This document shows positions 62,301 to 64,000 of a stretch of 64,000 bases of DNA, in pieces. Within the stretch, counting starts at the first letter, position 1; the number at the start of each line of letters is the position of its first letter. The notes under the pieces are model-generated. The model worked only from the letters and a program-made list of their open reading frames with translations. It did not search any database and had not been told where the DNA came from. The stretch is taken from assembly GCA_019155185.1 (NCBI GenBank), contig CM032795.1, forward strand, positions 14,859,795 to 14,923,794. Direction: 5' to 3'. The position numbers were made by a program, and so were the translations under genes. The stretch comes from Beaufortia kweichowensis (taxonomy: Eukaryota > Chordata > Actinopteri > Cypriniformes > Gastromyzontidae).

Positions 62301-62862
62301 CAGAGATGGATGTCTGTGGAGTTTTTCAGAGATGAGAGCAGCTTAGAAGTGGTAGGACTGATTTACAAGGCTTGAGTCAAACCATAAGAGACCTGCTCTA
62401 GAGTTAGTGAGAGCTTTTATAGGACTTGTTTGCCTCTTACAGGCCATGTGCACTGAATTACCTCTCCAACAGGTCAAATCACATTGCAGACTGCAGAAGC
62501 AGAAAAGTTTAAAAACTGATTTCAAGTCTGAGCAGCTAGTGGCGACAATAGAAGTCTTTACTTAAGCTTTCCTATCTGGTAATATTTGGGCGAACCCACT
62601 AATATTTTTACCCCCTTCATTTGCTTTCTCCCCCTGTTTCTTATCACAGGTGCTGAAAGGTTCAAAGAAGCTTTCCATGTCTGTCTGCTCAATGGGGCGA
62701 ATCCCAGGCGGTTATGTGACCAATCACGTATACACATGGGTGGACCCTCAGGGCCGCAGCGTGTCCCCGCCTCCAGACCTGCTGGACCAGCACGGCTCAG
62801 GAAACAGACACCCGGACGTCCAGCAACATGGACACGTACAGCACGGGGGTGCTGAGAAGAGG
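51317..62862 (+). CDS. whrn: Whirlin, exons 1-2 (gene continues beyond the window)
   Basis: This PDZ scaffold of stereocilia tips and the periciliary membrane of photoreceptors belongs to the USH2 complex; loss in human causes DFNB31/Usher type 2D. Exon 1 is 51317-52057 and exon 2 is 62650-62862, joined in phase 0 with a 10.6-kb intron. First in-frame ATGs are at 51317 and 51323. The harmonin-homology domain spans about residues 26-107 (SVNVKKLHNALNVLLN, REQFIHCLNVYHAKRNVFD, LPMLRLVIPRSDQLLFDQYT). A linker of about 70 residues, clearly longer than in human, follows. PDZ1 begins near IRQVTLKRSKSHEGLGFSIR, has the GLGF loop, and continues over the splice (VTHGEAVK / VLKGSKKLSMSV). Exon 2 also gives GRIPGGYVTNHVYTWVDPQG. 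PDZ2, PDZ3 and the rest are not in the window. Confidence 0.93.
53308..53347. repeat. AT microsatellite
   Basis: About twenty AT units in whrn intron 1. Confidence 0.95.
55876..56017 (+). repeat. tRNA-derived SINE, nearly full length
   Basis: The head is AGCTCAGGTGGTAGAGCAGT with GGTCATGGCTTGATCCC as the B-box region; the middle is CTGATAAAACGACATAAT and the tail GACAAAAGTGTCTGCTAAAT. This is the best-kept of the SINE copies in the window. Confidence 0.85.
62047..62105. repeat. CT-rich simple repeat
   Basis: Imperfect CT/CTTT/CG-interrupted run in whrn intron 1. Confidence 0.85.
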
Positions 62863-64000
62863 GTGAGTCTGTGCCACTTTCTGCAAGACATCAAACTAAT
62901 TGCAGCCTGCGGGAAGTGGAAATTCATACAGTGTGATGATAACTCTAATACAGTGTTAGACATCTGTGGTTTGTTATGTGTGTCAGCCAGATCTGCGGGT
63001 TTCTGTCTGTATAGGTTCATAAATACACAGATACACACACATAAACACAGTTTGTTTGAAATAGTGGAGGCAAAGTCTGTTTATTTTGTTTTAGTATAAT
63101 AAAAATATTAAAGTGCAAACAAGTGAAAATCTAAATTTACTCACACATGTCATTCCAAACCTGTATGACTTTATCTTCTTTTGTGTTCCACAGAAGAGTC
63201 ATTTTCAGGTTTTGGATGACATGAGGTATACAGTACATGATGGACGATTTTTTTTATTTTTGGTTGAATTATCCCTTAAACATTAACACATCCTCTGTAA
63301 ACACGGCAGGTGCAGTTAAGGTCACAGACATAGATGTCCGCCTTTACCTGATCTGAATGCTTACTAAAAACTCACTCGCTGATCATTTATTTGTTTTGAT
63401 TCAGACTGCCTTGTCTTATTGAACAACCCCCTGACACACACACACACAAATTCATCAGCTCATGCCCTCTCACACCCCCCAACTTAAATTGTGCCTGTTC
63501 AGCTAGAAACATCCCGAGAGCTGCAATCAGACGACACAACATTGCTGATGTACTGTAAACACACTGCATCATAGGTAAACAGATCACAGATAAATCTCTA
63601 AACAAACCCCCTTAAGTCTGCAACTCAAATAAACAGATTAAAACTGCTTGTTTTTTTAAATTTGATTATGAATGAATTGAGATTCAGAGAGTCAGATTAT
63701 TATAAACAGTGACATTGATCTATATGTTTTGGAAAAAGGCAGTGAAGCGAGCAGCAGAGGTTCTTCAGTGGGGTGTCTGCTGTTTTAGCTTGACTCTAGG
63801 GAAGCTGGAAAGAGCAATTCAGACACATTTCGAGCCAGACTCACCTGAAAGGCTTTTCATGCCAGTGTGATTGATGTGAACGATCTCAAGTATCATCCGA
63901 GTTCAGCCAAACCAGCCAGATCTACACTAACTATTTATCACACTGCGTGTAAAGAATTAGGTATAAATACGAATGTTTGTTTACTAATATATTTTAGCGC
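62863..64000 (+). other. whrn: Start of whrn intron 2
   Basis: No third exon is seen. It contains a right-hand fragment of the cyprinid miniature element (about 63135-63285) and a short CA run near 63436. Confidence 0.6.
63135..63285. repeat. Fragment of the cyprinid miniature element
   Basis: CATTCCAAACCTGTATGACTT, TCTTTTGTGTTCCACAGAAG and GGTTGAATTATCCCTTAAAC match the element at 25070-25341, keeping its right end. Confidence 0.6.

Larger units (their letters stand above)
52058..62649 (+). other. whrn: whrn intron 1
   Basis: 10.6 kb with no coding exon recognised. It contains an AT microsatellite (53308), a SINE (55876), a CpG-richer patch ending in a strong donor (56200-56368) and a CT-rich tract (62047). 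Long first introns of this kind often carry enhancers, but I can name none. Confidence 0.6.

Overview
The window is vertebrate nuclear DNA, most likely from a cyprinid-type ray-finned fish. It has GT-AG split genes with short AT-rich introns, tRNA-derived SINEs with the cyprinid tail, palindromic Tc1-like and hAT-like miniature elements, and very long CT and AT microsatellites. No bacterial, phage or CRISPR features are present. I rebuilt gene structures by following reading phase across splice sites, so exon borders are inferences from the sequence and not from transcripts.

Layout. (1) About 1.86-26.64 kb, + strand: a large fibrillar procollagen gene of clade B (type V/XI-like), 66 exons seen, the signal-peptide exon not found. 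It encodes a TSPN/LamG N-terminal domain, an acidic linker, a short helix, a non-helical break, a main Gly-X-Y helix of about 992 residues and a COLFI C-propeptide. (2) 28.7-34.6 kb, +: man1b1, ER alpha-1,2-mannosidase, apparently complete (614 aa). (3) 36.8-40.2 kb, -: dpp7, lysosomal-type dipeptidyl peptidase, complete (494 aa). (4) 42.0-47.8 kb, +: noxa1/p67phox-like NADPH oxidase activator, complete (555 aa). (5) 51.3 kb to beyond the end, +: whirlin (whrn), exons 1 and 2 only. In human, MAN1B1, DPP7, NOXA1 and COL5A1 lie on 9q34.3 and WHRN on 9q32, so this is a conserved chromosome-9-type neighbourhood. The genes do not form a pathway; they share a block by descent.

The most unusual part is the collagen gene. 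The last exon of its N-terminal domain ends with an in-frame TGA just before a phase-compatible splice. One conserved main-helix exon survives only as a decayed remnant. The helix has a lost Gly and a Gly-to-Ala change, and the C-propeptide cysteine pattern is altered. Together these suggest a paralogue under relaxed constraint, or a partly broken allele. Other points of interest are perfect DR1 and ERE nuclear-receptor motifs in collagen introns, CTCF-like sites at gene borders, a degenerate central SH3 domain in noxa1, a roughly 130-bp CT tract feeding the noxa1 exon 3 splice site, and an out-of-frame ORF overlapping the whirlin start.
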